64,000 bases of DNA, taken from positions 23,502 to 87,501 of the forward strand of contig NZ_PNYA01000032.1 of the NCBI RefSeq assembly GCF_002879885.1, read 5' to 3'. The notes beneath the pieces are model-generated. The model worked only from the letters and a program-made list of their open reading frames with translations. It made no database searches and was not told where the DNA came from. Of this stretch, positions 1 through 10,506 are shown piece after piece; position 1 is the first letter of the stretch; each line of letters opens with the position of its first letter. The stretch comes from Trinickia dabaoshanensis (lineage in GTDB: Bacteria > Pseudomonadota > Gammaproteobacteria > Burkholderiales > Burkholderiaceae). The position numbers and the translations under genes are program-made.

Positions 1-2
1 TC

Positions 3-137
3 GTCGCATCCTGGGAGCGCGATATCGATCGTGCCCGCGCCCACCGCGTGCTCAATCAGGACCCCGACGTGCGCTTCGTGCAGGAAGCGCACGCGCCGCA
101 ACTCGATACGCCCGCTCACGGGGCCGCCGCGATCTAA
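3..137 (+). CDS. C-terminal end of an unidentified protein (partial)
   Basis: An open frame runs in from the window edge and ends at TAA 135-137, giving 44 residues that finish ...HGAAAI. It contains no motif I recognise. It precedes the allantoicase gene on the same strand, so a purine-degradation role is possible, but the hairpin at 202-224 separates the two and nothing in the residues supports a name. Confidence 0.55.
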   Translation, partial: VASWERDIDRARAHRVLNQDPDVRFVQEAHAPQLDTPAHGAAAI

Positions 138-201
138 ACGCGAAAGGCTCCGCACCGTCCCTGCCCTTGTGGCTCCCACGCGGTAAGCGGACAAACCGAT
201 A

Positions 202-224
202 AAAGAGGCCCCCGCGGCCTCTTT
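202..224 (+). terminator. Intrinsic-type terminator hairpin after the partial gene
   Basis: A 9-bp perfect stem (AAAGAGGCC / GGCCTCTTT) encloses a 5-base loop. The U tract is short, formed only by the end of the stem. It sits 65 bases past the upstream stop and 35 bases before allantoicase, so it probably ends the upstream transcript and the alc promoter must lie at or just after it. Confidence 0.6.
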
Positions 225-259
225 CCGACACGACACTTTGGACGACTCATCAACCTGCC

Positions 260-1276
260 ATGGCCATCCCCACCCTCGATCCGAACGCACCCGATTTCAC
301 GCGCCGCTCGTTGAATCTCGCCGATCCGCGCCTGGGCGCGAAAGCGCTGGCGGCCAGTGACGAATTTTTCGCCCCGAAAGAGCGCATGCTCGATCCGCAG
401 CCGGCCGTGTTCATTCCCGGCAAATACGACGACCACGGCAAGTGGATGGACGGTTGGGAAACGCGCCGCAAGCGCACGACCGGGCAAGATTGGTGCATAG
501 TGAAACTGGCACGCCTCGGTACGATCGAAGGCGTCGATATCGACACGAGCCACTTCACGGGCAATTTTCCGCCGGCCGCATCGATCGAAGCCTGTGCGAG
601 CCGCGGCGAGTTCCCCGCCGACGACGCGCAGTGGCATATGCTCGTGGCACCGACCGCGTTGCAAGGCAATCAGCATCATTACATCCCCGTGCGCCACCCC
701 GAAGCCTTCACGCACGTCCGCATCACGCTGTTTCCCGACGGCGGCGTAGCGAGGCTGCGTGTCTACGGCCGGCCCGCGTTCGAGGAAGCGCTTGCCACGT
801 CGGAGCAAGGCGCACTCGTCGATCTTGCCGCCGCCATCAACGGCGCGCACGTCGTCACCGCGAACAATCAGCATTTCGGGCTAGCGGCCAACATGCTCAT
901 GCCGGGCCGCGGCGCGAACATGGGCGATGGGTGGGAAACACGCCGGCGCCGGGAGCCGGGCAACGACTGGGCCATCGTCGCGCTCGCCCGGCCGGGCGTG
1001 ATCCGCAAAATCGAGGTGGACACCGCGTTCTTCAAAGGCAACTACCCCGATCGCTGCTCGCTGCAAGCGGCCTACGTGACCGGTGGGACCGACGAATCGC
1101 TCGTGACGCAGGCCATGTTTTGGCCGGTTCTGCTGCCCGAGCAGCCGCTGCGGATGGACCACCAGCACCTCTACGAAAGCGAGATCGCGGCGCTCGGCGC
1201 GGTCACGCACGTGCGCTTCAATATCTTCCCGGACGGCGGCGTATCGCGCCTTCGTCTATGGGGCGAGCCCGCATAA
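260..1276 (+). CDS. alc: Allantoicase (allantoate amidinohydrolase)
   Basis: This cytoplasmic enzyme cleaves allantoate to ureidoglycolate and urea in purine-ring breakdown. The 338-residue length fits the family. The protein is an internal duplication, as known for allantoicases: a DGWETRR motif followed by a DW...V.LAR...I...DT..F.GN.P block occurs near residues 64-103 and again near 221-262. Each half ends with an RLRVYG- or RLRLWG-type strand. The ATG at 260 has no strong Shine-Dalgarno, but it opens the conserved N-terminus. Ureidoglycolate lyase follows 10 bases after the stop, so the two are surely co-transcribed and consecutive in the pathway. Confidence 0.95.
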   Translation: MAIPTLDPNAPDFTRRSLNLADPRLGAKALAASDEFFAPKERMLDPQPAVFIPGKYDDHGKWMDGWETRRKRTTGQDWCIVKLARLGTIEGVDIDTSHFTGNFPPAASIEACASRGEFPADDAQWHMLVAPTALQGNQHHYIPVRHPEAFTHVRITLFPDGGVARLRVYGRPAFEEALATSEQGALVDLAAAINGAHVVTANNQHFGLAANMLMPGRGANMGDGWETRRRREPGNDWAIVALARPGVIRKIEVDTAFFKGNYPDRCSLQAAYVTGGTDESLVTQAMFWPVLLPEQPLRMDHQHLYESEIAALGAVTHVRFNIFPDGGVSRLRLWGEPA

Positions 1277-1286
1277 GGACGCGACG

Positions 1287-1796
1287 ATGAGCCAGGTGCT
1301 ACGAATCGAACCCATCACGCGCGGCGCGTTTGCACCGTTCGGCGACGTCATTACGCTGGACGGCGCGCGCCATTTCCCGATCAACGGCGGAACGACGGAG
1401 CGCTTTCACGATCTCGCGACGATCGACGTTAGCGAAGCCGGCGGCAGAGCGCTCGTCAACGTATTTCGCGGACAACCGCGCGCGCTGCCCTTCGAGGTGA
1501 CGATGATGGAACGCCACCCGCTCGGCTCCCAGGCGTTCATCCCGCTCGCTCCCACGCGCTATCTCGTCGTGGTGGCACCGGCCGGCCCCTTCGACGAACG
1601 GCAGTTGCGCGCCTTCGCCGTCGAAGGACGCATCGGTGTGAACTACGCGCGCGGCGTCTGGCATCACCCGCTGATCGCCCTCGATGCCGTCGCCGACTTT
1701 CTCGTCATCGATCGCGGCGGCAGCCAGCCGAACTGCGACGAGATCGAACTCGCGCGGCCGTACCGGCTCGGCGCCGGCGAGATGGCCGTGACCTGA
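1287..1796 (+). CDS. allA: Ureidoglycolate lyase
   Basis: It splits ureidoglycolate into glyoxylate and urea, the step after allantoicase. The 169 residues are the usual family length. Family signatures are visible: N-terminal FAPFGDVI, central [28 protein letters not shown], then [16 protein letters not shown] and FLVIDRGG...NCDE. These form the cupin-like barrel with the histidine-rich active site. An AAGGA Shine-Dalgarno lies just ahead of the ATG at 1287. It directly follows alc in one operon. Confidence 0.95.
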   Translation: MSQVLRIEPITRGAFAPFGDVITLDGARHFPINGGTTERFHDLATIDVSEAGGRALVNVFRGQPRALPFEVTMMERHPLGSQAFIPLAPTRYLVVVAPAGPFDERQLRAFAVEGRIGVNYARGVWHHPLIALDAVADFLVIDRGGSQPNCDEIELARPYRLGAGEMAVT

Positions 1797-1827
1797 ACCG
1801 CGAGCGGAATGCCGGTAAAATGGCCGG

Positions 1828-2112
1828 ATGGACAAGTGCCAGTATTGCGGAAAAATCCGCGACGAATGGGAATGCCATGGGCAAGAATGCCGCACCGCGA
1901 TCGCCAGGGCGTTGCGGCGGCATCGCTCCGGCTTGCCGATGGTGGCGAATGTTATCCGCAACGAAGTGCCCGCGGGAGCCAGCACGAGCGAGGTAATCGC
2001 CGTACTCTCTCGCCAGCGCCTCAAGGCGCGCCGCGCGAACGAGGAGCGGCGCGAGCGGCGCGAGGCGGACGGATACGAGCAGGCGCCTCAGAGCGCCCCG
2101 ACGAGCCGGTAG
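1828..2112 (+). CDS. Small zinc-ribbon-like hypothetical protein
   Basis: This 94-residue basic protein is not recognised. Its N-terminus has a CxxC pair (C4, C7) followed by C16 and C21, which could bind a metal ion. The middle (ANVIRNEVPAGASTSEVIAVLSRQRLKARR) looks helical, and the tail is Arg/Glu-rich and probably disordered. It starts 31 bases after allA. It converges on kdpE and overlaps the last 25 bases of that gene. The cysteine arrangement and lack of a better frame favour a real gene, but the function is unknown and non-coding status cannot be excluded. Confidence 0.5.
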   Translation: MDKCQYCGKIRDEWECHGQECRTAIARALRRHRSGLPMVANVIRNEVPAGASTSEVIAVLSRQRLKARRANEERRERREADGYEQAPQSAPTSR

Positions 2113-2786
2113 CCGACGCCCGTTTCCGTCACGATGTGCTCGGGCTGTGCGGGATCGCGCTCGAGTTTTTGGCGCAAATGCCCCATGTAGATGCGCAAGT
2201 AGTGTGCGCTATCGACACGCGACGGCCCCCACACTTCCTGAAGTAGTTGCCGATGGGTCAACACGCGGCCCGCATGACGCGCCAGCGAGACCAGCAAGCG
2301 GTATTCGATCGGCGTCAAATGCACCGGTTCCCCGTCGCGCTGTACCGTCCGCATTTCGAAATCCACTTCGACCGAGCCGAAGCGCAGCGTCGAGGCATCG
2401 CCCGACGCGCCTCGATTGCGCCTGCGCAATTGAGCCCGAATGCGCGCGAGCAACTCGGCAACGCCGAAGGGCTTGGTCAGGTAGTCGTCCGCGCCGGCAT
2501 CGAGCGCCGCCACTTTTTCCTCTTCGCGCGTACGCGCCGACAGCACGATCACAGGGACCGACGACCAATCGCGTAACTGGCGAATGAGGTCGGCCCCGTC
2601 GATATCGGGTAAGCCCAAGTCGACGATGACCAAGTCGGGCCGCGCGCTGGCCGCGAGCGAGAGCCCTCGTCGCCCCAACTCGGCCTCGATCACGCGCACG
2701 TTTTCCGATTCGAGCGACGCTTGCACGAAGCGGCGAATCGCTTTGTCGTCCTCGATCAGGACGACGGTAATCGTGGATTCCGACAT
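2088..2786 (-). CDS. kdpE: KdpE, response regulator of the Kdp potassium system
   Basis: A 232-residue OmpR/PhoB-family regulator. The receiver domain (about 1-120) has the acidic pocket IEDD at 11-14, the phosphoacceptor D56 in VIVDLGLPDIDG and the TKPF lysine. The winged-helix domain (about 130-230) contains HLTPIEYRLL and ends in the GVGYRL hairpin. When phosphorylated by KdpD it activates the kdp promoter under potassium limitation. The ATG at 2786 follows the kdpD stop by only 2 bases, so the pair is translationally coupled. Confidence 0.96.
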   Translation of the reverse strand: MSESTITVVLIEDDKAIRRFVQASLESENVRVIEAELGRRGLSLAASARPDLVIVDLGLPDIDGADLIRQLRDWSSVPVIVLSARTREEEKVAALDAGADDYLTKPFGVAELLARIRAQLRRRNRGASGDASTLRFGSVEVDFEMRTVQRDGEPVHLTPIEYRLLVSLARHAGRVLTHRQLLQEVWGPSRVDSAHYLRIYMGHLRQKLERDPAQPEHIVTETGVGYRLVGAL

Positions 2787-2788
2787 GG

Positions 2789-5593
2789 TTAGTTCTTCGG
2801 CCCAGTCGAGGGTAGCGGCGGCGGCACATCCTCGAGTGCGATATCGTCGATCGGCTCCGCTTCGATCGCCGGCATTTCGTTCGCCGGCAACGTGAACCAG
2901 AACGTTGCGCCGATCACCGCGCCAGCGCCGTCGAGGCGATTGTCGGCACCGATCTGCCCGCCGTGCGCCTCGACGATCGCTCGGCAAATAGCCAGCCCCA
3001 GCCCGATACCGGGTTTGGCCGATTCTTTCTCGCCGCGCGTGAATTTCTCGAACAGGCGCGACTCCATGCCCGGCGGCAGCCCCGGCCCGCGGTCCTGGAC
3101 TTCCACCTTGACGTAGCGTTGCGAATCGGCCTCGAGCGTCGATGCGGCGATCGTGATGGGCGACGCGGCCGGCGTGTACTTCGATGCGTTCTCGAGCAGG
3201 TTCGCGAAGAGCCGCTCCACGAGCACCGCATCGAGTTGAACGAGCGGCAGATCGGGCGGCACGCGCGCCTCGATCGTCCTGCCGGCCAGCATGCGGCGGC
3301 ACGCCGACAACGCCGAGCCGACCACCTCTTCGATCGACGACCATTGCCGGTTCAGCCGCATGCTGCCTTCTTGCAGCCGCGCCATGTCGAGCAAGTTCGT
3401 GACGAGCCCCGTCATGCGCAGCGCCTCGTCGTGAATCGCTTCCGCCAGTTCGTGCTCGCGCGGACGCATCGCCTCGCCGCCCGGGGCCTCGGCGAGCATC
3501 GATGCGAAGCCGACGATCGATGTGAGCGGCGTGCGCAAGTCATGGGAAATCGCCGAGAGCAACGAGTTACGCAACCGCTCCGACTCCATATTGACGAGCG
3601 CGTCTTGCGCGATCTCCACGTAATGCACGCGCTCGAGCGCGAGCGCGATCTGCGACGCGAAGGTATCGATCATGCGGCGCTGCTCGGGAATCTCGAGCTC
3701 CTCCATCCGCGGCGAGAAGATCGCGATGACGCCGCGCGTGCGCATCGGCGCCTTCAGCGGGAGATACAACGCGCGCGCCGCCGGCAACGTATCGGTGCCG
3801 TGCCCCGCGTTCTTTTGCTGATCGTAGACCCATTGCGCGATATCCAAATCGAGCGTCGATGGGTCGAGCGTCAGCGCCTCGTCCGGGTTCTCGATCTTTT
3901 GTTTCACCTTCTCGGCGCTGTCGGGCAATAAAATTGCGACGCGCGCCTGAAAAACCTCCGCCACGTGGCGCGTACCGATTTCGATGATCTGCCCTGTCGT
4001 CAACGCGGCGCCCAACTCGCGCGCCATCGCGAACATCGCGCCGGTGCGGCGTTCGCGCATCGTCGCAATGCGCGCTTGCCGGCGCAGACTCGCCGTCAAG
4101 TGACTGATCGTGAGCGAGGTCATCAGCATCACGCCGAACGTCAGCAGATACTGCGTATCGGACACCGTAAACGACATCTGCGGCGGCACGAAGAAGAAAT
4201 CGAACGCTCCCACCCCCAGGAACGAGAACATCACGCCCGGTCCGCGCCCGAGCCTCGCCGCCGTAAAAATCGTCCCAAGCAGATAGAGCATGACGAGATT
4301 CGTGAGCGAAATATGTTCGACGAAAAAGCTTTCGACGAATGTAATCGCGGCGCAAATACCGAATGCGTAGGAGTACGAAACGAGCGTCGAGCGGCCACCG
4401 CCCGAACCGATGCCCGCAAAACGCGTCACCACCTCGCCGCGCTCGGCCGTTTCGCGCACGGTGCCCGAATTGACGAGCGTGACATCGATATCGCGCGCTG
4501 CGCGGATCAGCCGCTCGCCCGTCGAGCGCCGCATCCATCCGACCCATCCCGACGTGGGCGTCGCGCCCATGACGAGCTTGGATACATTGCGCATGCGCGC
4601 ATAGGCGATCAGCGTTTGTGTAGCGTCCTGCCCTTGCAAGGTAACCGTTTCGGCGCCCAGCTCCGAAGCGAGCTTCAATGCATCGAGCGTGCGCTTGCGA
4701 ATCGCGTCGGGCAACCGCTGCAGCTTCGGCGTTTCGACATAGACGGCAAGCCAATCGGCCTTCAGACTCGACGCGAGGCGCGCTGCCGCGCGCACGAGCG
4801 TCGCGCTTTCCGGCCCGGCCCCCACGCATACGATGATCCGTTCGCGCGCTTGCCAAATCCGTTCGATCGATTGATCGGCGCGGTACTCGCGCATTTGCGC
4901 ATCGACGCGATCGGCCGTGCGCCGCAGCGCGAGTTCGCGCAGCGCGATCAGATTGCCTTTGCGAAAGAAATTGCGGACGGCGTTTTCCGCTTGATGCGGA
5001 AGATAGACCTTGCCCTCGCGCAGGCGATCGAGCAATTCCTCGGCGGGTAAATCGACGAGCGTGACCTCGTCGGCCAAATCGAACACGCGATCGGGCACGG
5101 TCTCCCATACCCGAATGCCCGTGATCTGCCCGACGATATCGTTCAAGCTCTCCAAGTGCTGGACGTTGACGGTGGTATAGACGTCGATTCCCGCATCGAG
5201 CAGCTCGTGCACGTCCTGCCAGCGTTTCAGGTGCCGCGAGCCTTGCACGTTCGAGTGCGCCAACTCGTCGACGAGTATCAACCCCGGCTTGCGCGCGAGG
5301 GCCGCGTCGAGATCGAACTCCGCGAGCTGGCGCCCGCGATATTCGATGCGCGCCGGCGGCAAGATCTCCAAGCCGTCGAGCAACGCGAGCGTTTCCTTGC
5401 GGCCGTGCGTCTCCACCAGGCCGACGACGACATCGACGCCCTCTTCCAGCCGGCGGCGCGCCGCCTGCAGCATGGCAAACGTCTTGCCGACGCCGGCCGA
5501 TGCTCCGAAGAACACCTTGAGCCGGCCACGGTGACGTTTTTCCTCCTCGCGCTGAAGCTTATCGAGCAGCGCGTCGGGATCGGGTCGTTCCAT
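2789..5593 (-). CDS. kdpD: KdpD, sensor histidine kinase for potassium limitation/turgor
   Basis: A 934-residue membrane kinase with the full family layout. The N-terminal KdpD domain carries a Walker A motif GASAGVGKT at about 30-38 and DELAHSN. A universal-stress-protein domain follows at about 250-370. Next come four closely spaced membrane segments at about 400-500, including LVMLYLLGTIFTAARLG. A GAF domain leads to a HisKA domain with H684 in SHDLRTPLTS, and an ATPase domain has N (LLENASKY), G1 (DRGPGL) and G2 (GIGLGLAI) boxes. It phosphorylates KdpE. The gene lies after kdpC, separated by 89 bases. Confidence 0.97.
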   Translation of the reverse strand: MERPDPDALLDKLQREEEKRHRGRLKVFFGASAGVGKTFAMLQAARRRLEEGVDVVVGLVETHGRKETLALLDGLEILPPARIEYRGRQLAEFDLDAALARKPGLILVDELAHSNVQGSRHLKRWQDVHELLDAGIDVYTTVNVQHLESLNDIVGQITGIRVWETVPDRVFDLADEVTLVDLPAEELLDRLREGKVYLPHQAENAVRNFFRKGNLIALRELALRRTADRVDAQMREYRADQSIERIWQARERIIVCVGAGPESATLVRAAARLASSLKADWLAVYVETPKLQRLPDAIRKRTLDALKLASELGAETVTLQGQDATQTLIAYARMRNVSKLVMGATPTSGWVGWMRRSTGERLIRAARDIDVTLVNSGTVRETAERGEVVTRFAGIGSGGGRSTLVSYSYAFGICAAITFVESFFVEHISLTNLVMLYLLGTIFTAARLGRGPGVMFSFLGVGAFDFFFVPPQMSFTVSDTQYLLTFGVMLMTSLTISHLTASLRRQARIATMRERRTGAMFAMARELGAALTTGQIIEIGTRHVAEVFQARVAILLPDSAEKVKQKIENPDEALTLDPSTLDLDIAQWVYDQQKNAGHGTDTLPAARALYLPLKAPMRTRGVIAIFSPRMEELEIPEQRRMIDTFASQIALALERVHYVEIAQDALVNMESERLRNSLLSAISHDLRTPLTSIVGFASMLAEAPGGEAMRPREHELAEAIHDEALRMTGLVTNLLDMARLQEGSMRLNRQWSSIEEVVGSALSACRRMLAGRTIEARVPPDLPLVQLDAVLVERLFANLLENASKYTPAASPITIAASTLEADSQRYVKVEVQDRGPGLPPGMESRLFEKFTRGEKESAKPGIGLGLAICRAIVEAHGGQIGADNRLDGAGAVIGATFWFTLPANEMPAIEAEPIDDIALEDVPPPLPSTGPKN

Positions 5594-5682
5594 AGAGCGT
5601 CTTCAGATCGTCATGACCGCAGGGCTTGAACCGGCATCGGCATCGGCGATAGCCACCGCCGCCCGCCGTTGCCACCATCTCG

Positions 5683-6264
5683 TCAGTGTAGCGGTTTCAG
5701 TTGATCGAGCGCGAGATTGAGCTTGAGCACATTCACGCGCGCCTCGCCCAGCACGCCGAGTTGCCGCCCCGACGTATTGCGTGCGATCAGCGCCTCGACT
5801 TGGCTAGCCGCCAAACCGCGCGCCTTGGCCACGCGCGCCGCTTGATACTCGGCGGCAGCCGGCGAGATCTCGGGATCGAGACCGCTGGCCGAGGACGTCA
5901 CGAGATCGACTGGCACCGGCAACGTATTCGACGGATCGGCGTCATGCAAGGCACTCAATCGCCCTTTCACTTCATCGGCGAGCGCGGGGTTCGTCGGCCC
6001 GAGATTCGAGCCGCCGGAGCTTTGCGCGTTGTACGGATTGGGCGAGGTAGCGGACAGACGGCCCCAGAAGTAACCGGGGGCGTCGAATTGCTGCCCGATC
6101 AGCTCGGAGCCGACCGCCTTGCCGTCTTTCTCGATCAAGCTGCCGTTCGCTTGGTGCGGAAAGACGGCCTGCCCGATCGCCGTGACGACGACCGGATAGA
6201 CGATGCCCGTGACCACCGTCAACGCGGCAAACAACACCAGCACGGGTCTCAGCATATTTTTCAT
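5683..6264 (-). CDS. kdpC: KdpC, potassium-transporting ATPase C chain
   Basis: The 193-residue periplasmic-facing subunit that stabilises KdpA-KdpB. One N-terminal membrane helix spans about 5-27 ([20 protein letters not shown]). The conserved [41 protein letters not shown] and LNLALD blocks are all present. I chose the ATG at 6264 because it aligns with family N-termini. A TTG five codons upstream is the only in-frame alternative. Confidence 0.95.
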   Translation of the reverse strand: MKNMLRPVLVLFAALTVVTGIVYPVVVTAIGQAVFPHQANGSLIEKDGKAVGSELIGQQFDAPGYFWGRLSATSPNPYNAQSSGGSNLGPTNPALADEVKGRLSALHDADPSNTLPVPVDLVTSSASGLDPEISPAAAEYQAARVAKARGLAASQVEALIARNTSGRQLGVLGEARVNVLKLNLALDQLKPLH

Positions 6265-6297
6265 GATCAATCGATGCAAACAAAGGGTGTTCTGAAT

Positions 6298-6334
6298 GGG
6301 CCCGCCCGAGCAGTACGACTTTCGAGCCGGGCCC
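6298..6334 (-). other. GC-rich hairpin in the kdpB-kdpC spacer
   Basis: A 7-bp perfect outer stem (GGGCCCG / CGGGCCC) with further partial pairing lies in the 94-base gap between kdpB and kdpC and has no U tract. It may stabilise the upstream message or set subunit stoichiometry. That role is inference only. Confidence 0.35.
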
Positions 6335-6358
6335 GTGATACTTACCGAGGGCCTCGCC

Positions 6359-8488
6359 TTACGCCCAGCCCATCGCCGTGATCAGCAGGTCGATCAGTTT
6401 GATGAAAGGGAACGGCAGCAAGAGGCCGCCGAGCCCGTAGATCAGCAGGTTGCGGCGCAAGAGCGACGCCGCGCCGAGCGCGCGGTACTTCACCCCTTTC
6501 AGCGCGAGCGGGATCAAGAAGACGATGATCAACGCGTTGAAAATCACCGCCGACATGATCGCCGACGCCGGCGAGCTCAAGTGCATGACGTCGAGCACGC
6601 GCAATTGCGGGTACGTCGTCGCGAAAGCGGCCGGGATGATGGCGAAGTACTTGGCCACGTCGTTGGCGATCGAGAACGTCGTCAGCGAGCCGCGTGTCAT
6701 CAGCATCTGCTTGCCGATTTCCACGATCTCGATCAGCTTCGTCGGATTTGAATCGAGGTCGACCATGTTGCCCGCCTCTTTCGCCGCCTGCGTGCCCGTG
6801 TTCATGGCAACGGCCACGTCCGCTTGCGCAAGGGCCGGGGCGTCGTTCGTCCCGTCTCCCGTCATCGCGACCAACCGTCCTTCGGACTGATGCGAGCGGA
6901 TCATCTTCAGCTTCGCCTCGGGCGTCGCTTCCGCAAGGAAGTCGTCCACCCCGGCTTCGGCGGCGATCGCGGCGGCCGTCAAGCGGTTGTCGCCCGTGAT
7001 CATCACCGTCTTGATGCCCATCTTGCGGAGCTCGGCGAAGCGCTCTTTGATTCCGCCCTTGACGATGTCCTTCAGCTCGATCACGCCGAGGATACGCGCC
7101 GCGCCGTTCAGCTTTTCGGCCACGACGAGCGGCGTGCTGCCGCGGCGGGCGACATCGTCCACGGCCTTCATCACCTCTTGCGGATAACGGCCGCCGTTTT
7201 CTTCGACGTAGCGCTTCACGGCATCGGACGCGCCTTTACGAATCTCGCGGTTGGGCAGATCGACGCCGCTCATACGCGTTTGCGCGGTAAAGCCGAGAAA
7301 GACCGCTTGCAATGCGTGCATGTCGCGTTCGCGGATGTTGAAGCGCTGCTTCGCGAGCACGACGATGCTGCGGCCCTCGGGCGTTTCGTCGGCCAGCGAG
7401 GACAACTGGGCCGCATCGGCCAGCGCCTCCTCGGCTACGCCGGGGGCCGGGATGAACGACGAAGCTTGACGATTGCCGAGCGTGATCGTGCCGGTTTTGT
7501 CGAGCAACAGCACATCGACGTCGCCCGCCGCTTCCACCGCGCGGCCCGACGTGGCTATGACGTTCGCCTGCATCATCCGGCTCATGCCGGCGACGCCGAT
7601 AGCCGACAGCAGGCCGCCGATCGTCGTCGGAATCAAGCACACGAGCAGCGCGACGAGCGCGGTGATCGTCACCACATGGCCCGCATGAGCGGCCGTCACC
7701 GAAAAGATCGAGAACGGCAGCAGCGTGGCGGTCGCGAACAGCAGCACGAGCGTAAGCGCCACGAGCAAGATCGTCAACGCGATCTCGTTCGGCGTCTTTT
7801 GCCGCTTGGCACCTTCGACCATCGCGATCATTCGATCGAGAAAAGCCTCGCCGGGGTTGACGCTCACGCGCACGACGATCCAATCGGAAAGCACACGCGT
7901 GCCGCCCGTCACCGACGAGAAATCGCCGCCCGACTCGCGGATCACCGGCGCCGATTCGCCCGTGATCGCCGATTCATCGACGGAGGCAACGCCTTCGATC
8001 ACTTCGCCGTCGGCGGGAATCGTATCGCCCGCCTCGACGAGCACGACGTCGCCCTTGCGCAGATCCGTGGACGTGACGAGCAGCACCGGCGCCTTCGGAT
8101 GCGGCTCGTTCAGCTTTTTCGCCATCACGTTGCTCTTGGCGCTTCTGAGCGACGCGGCCTGCGCCTTCGAGCGCCCTTCCGCCAAGGCTTCGGCAAAGTT
8201 CGCGAACAGCACCGTAAACCACAGCCACAGCGCAATCGCGAGAATGAACCCGGCCGGCGCCTCGGCTTGGCCCGCGAGCGCGGCGATCCACAGGATCGTC
8301 GTCAAAATGCTGCCGACATAGACGCAAAACATCACGGGGTTGCGCAACTGGGTGCGCGGCCCGAGCTTCTTGAACGCGTCGACGATCGCCGGTTTCACGA
8401 GAGACGGGTCGAGCATCGAGCGCACAGCGGTACGTGCCTGCCCGAGATTATCGGGACGATGGACAGGCGGTTGAGTCACAGTAGTCAT
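6359..8488 (-). CDS. kdpB: KdpB, potassium-transporting P-type ATPase catalytic chain
   Basis: The 709-residue catalytic subunit that hydrolyses ATP to drive K+ uptake through KdpA. Visible P-type ATPase features are the TGES actuator loop ([12 protein letters not shown]), the phosphorylation site DKTGTIT with the aspartate near residue 330, the hinge [10 protein letters not shown] and the terminal [12 protein letters not shown] motif. Several hydrophobic membrane segments flank these domains, including [20 protein letters not shown]. It begins 13 bases after kdpA ends. Confidence 0.98.
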   Translation of the reverse strand: MTTVTQPPVHRPDNLGQARTAVRSMLDPSLVKPAIVDAFKKLGPRTQLRNPVMFCVYVGSILTTILWIAALAGQAEAPAGFILAIALWLWFTVLFANFAEALAEGRSKAQAASLRSAKSNVMAKKLNEPHPKAPVLLVTSTDLRKGDVVLVEAGDTIPADGEVIEGVASVDESAITGESAPVIRESGGDFSSVTGGTRVLSDWIVVRVSVNPGEAFLDRMIAMVEGAKRQKTPNEIALTILLVALTLVLLFATATLLPFSIFSVTAAHAGHVVTITALVALLVCLIPTTIGGLLSAIGVAGMSRMMQANVIATSGRAVEAAGDVDVLLLDKTGTITLGNRQASSFIPAPGVAEEALADAAQLSSLADETPEGRSIVVLAKQRFNIRERDMHALQAVFLGFTAQTRMSGVDLPNREIRKGASDAVKRYVEENGGRYPQEVMKAVDDVARRGSTPLVVAEKLNGAARILGVIELKDIVKGGIKERFAELRKMGIKTVMITGDNRLTAAAIAAEAGVDDFLAEATPEAKLKMIRSHQSEGRLVAMTGDGTNDAPALAQADVAVAMNTGTQAAKEAGNMVDLDSNPTKLIEIVEIGKQMLMTRGSLTTFSIANDVAKYFAIIPAAFATTYPQLRVLDVMHLSSPASAIMSAVIFNALIIVFLIPLALKGVKYRALGAASLLRRNLLIYGLGGLLLPFPFIKLIDLLITAMGWA

Positions 8489-8501
8489 GCTTTCCTCGAA
8501 A

Positions 8502-10310
8502 TCAATGACCCGAGATCATCGTGAGATGTTCGGCAACGGGGCCGAGCGCCAAGGCGGGCACATAAGTGAGCGCGCCGACCAGCACGAGCGTGCCGAGCAA
8601 CAGCACGACGAACAGCGGACCGTGCGTCGGCAGCGTGCCGGACGTTGCTGCGATGCGCTTCTTGTTCGCGAGCGAACCGGCGATGGCGAGCACCGCCACG
8701 ATCGTGCCGAAGCGGCCGAACCACATGGCGATCGCGGTCAGCACGTTATAGAAAGGCGTGCTCACGGTGAGACCCGCGAACGCGCTTCCGTTGTTGTTGG
8801 CGGCCGAGCTGAACGCATAGAGGATTTCGGAGAAACCATGCGCTCCGGGGTTCGAGATGCCGGCCGTACCGAGCGGCGAAAGCACCGCGATCGACGTACC
8901 GACGAGCACCAGCAACGGCGTCAGCAAAATCGCGATCGACACCATCTTCATCTCGTAGGCTTCGATCTTCTTGCCGACGTATTCGGGCGTGCGGCCGATC
9001 ATGAGGCCCGCCACGAACACGGCCAGGAGCGCGAACACGAGCATGCCGTACAAGCCCGAGCCGACGCCGCCGAAGATCACTTCGCCGAGTTGAATGAGCA
9101 GCAACGGCGTGAACCCGCCCATGGGCGTGAGCGAATCGTGCATCGCGTCCACGGCGCCGCACGATGCGGCCGTCGTCGCCACCGTGAAGAGGCCCGTCTG
9201 CGCAATACCGAAGCGCACTTCCTTGCCTTCGGTGTTGCCGCCCGGCTGCATCGCCGTCGTGCTTTGATCGACGTGCAGCGACGTGAACAGCGGATTGCCG
9301 CTTTGCTCGGCGGATATCTCGCCCCAGCATGCGACGGCGAATGCGATCGTCATGGCCGCGAGCACGGCATAGCCTTGGCGGCGATCGCCGACCATCCGTC
9401 CGAACACGACGCATAGGCCGGCCGGAATAACGAGGATCGAGAGGATCTGCACGAAGTTCGACAACGGTGTCGGGTTCTCGTACGGGTGCGCAGAGTTCGC
9501 ATTGAAGAAGCCGCCGCCGTTCGTGCCGAGCATCTTGATCGCTTCTTGCGAGGCCACGGGGCCCATCGCGATCGTCTGTTTGTCGGCCTTGACGTCCTGC
9601 GTGACTGGGTTGCCCTTGGCATCCTTCACCGGGTTGCCCTGCGCGTCCGTCTTGGGCGCCTGGTACGCGGTGACTTGCAGCGTGGGCACGTCTTGATACG
9701 ACTTGAAGTTTTGAATCACGCCTTGGCTGATGAAAACCAGCGCAATGACCGTCGCCAGCGGCGCGAGGATATAGAGCGTAATGCGCGTCAAGTCGACCCA
9801 GAAGTTGCCGATCGTTTGCATCGTGTGACGCGCGAAGCCGCGAATCAATGCGATGACGACGGCGATCCCGGTTGCCGCGGACAGGAAGTTTTGCACGGTA
9901 AGGCCGGCCATCTGCGACAGATAGCTCACGGTCGCCTCGGGCGTGTAATCCTGCCAGTTCGTGTTCGTCACGAAGCTGACGGCCGTATTGAACGCCCCGT
10001 CGGGCGTCATCGGCCCGAAGGCCTGCGGATTGGCGGGCAGCCATTGTTGAAGACGCAAGAAGCCGTAGACGGCCAATACGCCGAGTGCATTGAACAGCAG
10101 CACGGCCAGCGCATAGTGCTTCCACGACATCTCGGCGTTTTCGTCGACACCGGCGATCTTATAAAGCAGCACCTCGAGCGGACGTCCGATCTTGCGCACG
10201 ACGACCGACGTTCCGTCGAGCACGGCGCTCATATAACGGCCGACCGGAAAGGCCAGCGCGATCAATACGACGATATAGAGAGCGGTTTGAAGAAAGTTGT
10301 TGGCGTTCAT
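8502..10310 (-). CDS. kdpA: KdpA, potassium-translocating subunit
   Basis: A 602-residue polytopic membrane protein of the K+ transporter superfamily, with about ten hydrophobic segments and the selectivity-filter-like stretch [21 protein letters not shown]. It binds and translocates K+ in the KdpFABC complex. The ATG at 10310 ([11 protein letters not shown]) overlaps the kdpF stop as ATGA, implying coupled translation. An upstream frame extension lies inside kdpF and is not used. Confidence 0.97.
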   Translation of the reverse strand: MNANNFLQTALYIVVLIALAFPVGRYMSAVLDGTSVVVRKIGRPLEVLLYKIAGVDENAEMSWKHYALAVLLFNALGVLAVYGFLRLQQWLPANPQAFGPMTPDGAFNTAVSFVTNTNWQDYTPEATVSYLSQMAGLTVQNFLSAATGIAVVIALIRGFARHTMQTIGNFWVDLTRITLYILAPLATVIALVFISQGVIQNFKSYQDVPTLQVTAYQAPKTDAQGNPVKDAKGNPVTQDVKADKQTIAMGPVASQEAIKMLGTNGGGFFNANSAHPYENPTPLSNFVQILSILVIPAGLCVVFGRMVGDRRQGYAVLAAMTIAFAVACWGEISAEQSGNPLFTSLHVDQSTTAMQPGGNTEGKEVRFGIAQTGLFTVATTAASCGAVDAMHDSLTPMGGFTPLLLIQLGEVIFGGVGSGLYGMLVFALLAVFVAGLMIGRTPEYVGKKIEAYEMKMVSIAILLTPLLVLVGTSIAVLSPLGTAGISNPGAHGFSEILYAFSSAANNNGSAFAGLTVSTPFYNVLTAIAMWFGRFGTIVAVLAIAGSLANKKRIAATSGTLPTHGPLFVVLLLGTLVLVGALTYVPALALGPVAEHLTMISGH

Positions 10311-10402
10311 TCGAGATCCTCCGCGCGCAAGAGCGCGTAGACGAGATACGCCAGCAATAGCAGCGTCGAAGCCCCTGCGAGCCACATCATCCAAGCAATC
10401 AC
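10307..10402 (-). CDS. kdpF: KdpF, small membrane subunit
   Basis: A 31-residue single-span peptide that stabilises the KdpABC complex. The frame reads a GTG start followed by IAWMMW and [18 protein letters not shown], matching the KdpF pattern of a hydrophobic helix ending YLVYAL..AE. The GTG at 10402 overlaps the stop of the upstream small gene as GTGA. ATG codons at 10390 and 10387 are alternatives. The stop overlaps kdpA by 4 bases. Confidence 0.88.
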   Translation of the reverse strand: MIAWMMWLAGASTLLLLAYLVYALLRAEDLE

Positions 10403-10506
10403 GGCCGGCCTCCCGGTCCGCGGTTGCGAAGCTTGTCGCAACCGACGGTCAGCGCCACGCATAGCCCCAAGAAAATGGCTATGCCGACGAGGTAGATAAA
10501 GTCCAT
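10399..10506 (-). CDS. 35-aa membrane peptide at the head of the kdp operon
   Basis: A small frame starts at ATG 10506, preceded by a GGGAGAA Shine-Dalgarno. It encodes [20 protein letters not shown] then [15 protein letters not shown]: one membrane helix (about 3-22) with a basic tail, so probably N-out/C-in. It overlaps kdpF by 4 bases. Similar short peptides are annotated ahead of kdpF in other betaproteobacteria, but I know of no proven function. A regulatory or assembly role in the Kdp pump is inferred from position alone. Confidence 0.75.
   Translation of the reverse strand: MDFIYLVGIAIFLGLCVALTVGCDKLRNRGPGGRP

Noticed and set aside
2963..5629. Plus-strand open frames across kdpD (322, 361 and 157 codons)
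   Set aside because: They are antisense shadows of kdpD, which is complete and carries all kinase motifs.
6824..8524. A 566-codon open frame antisense to kdpB
   Set aside because: It is an Arg/His-rich mirror of the high-GC kdpB codons with no recognisable domain; kdpB motifs on the other strand are decisive.
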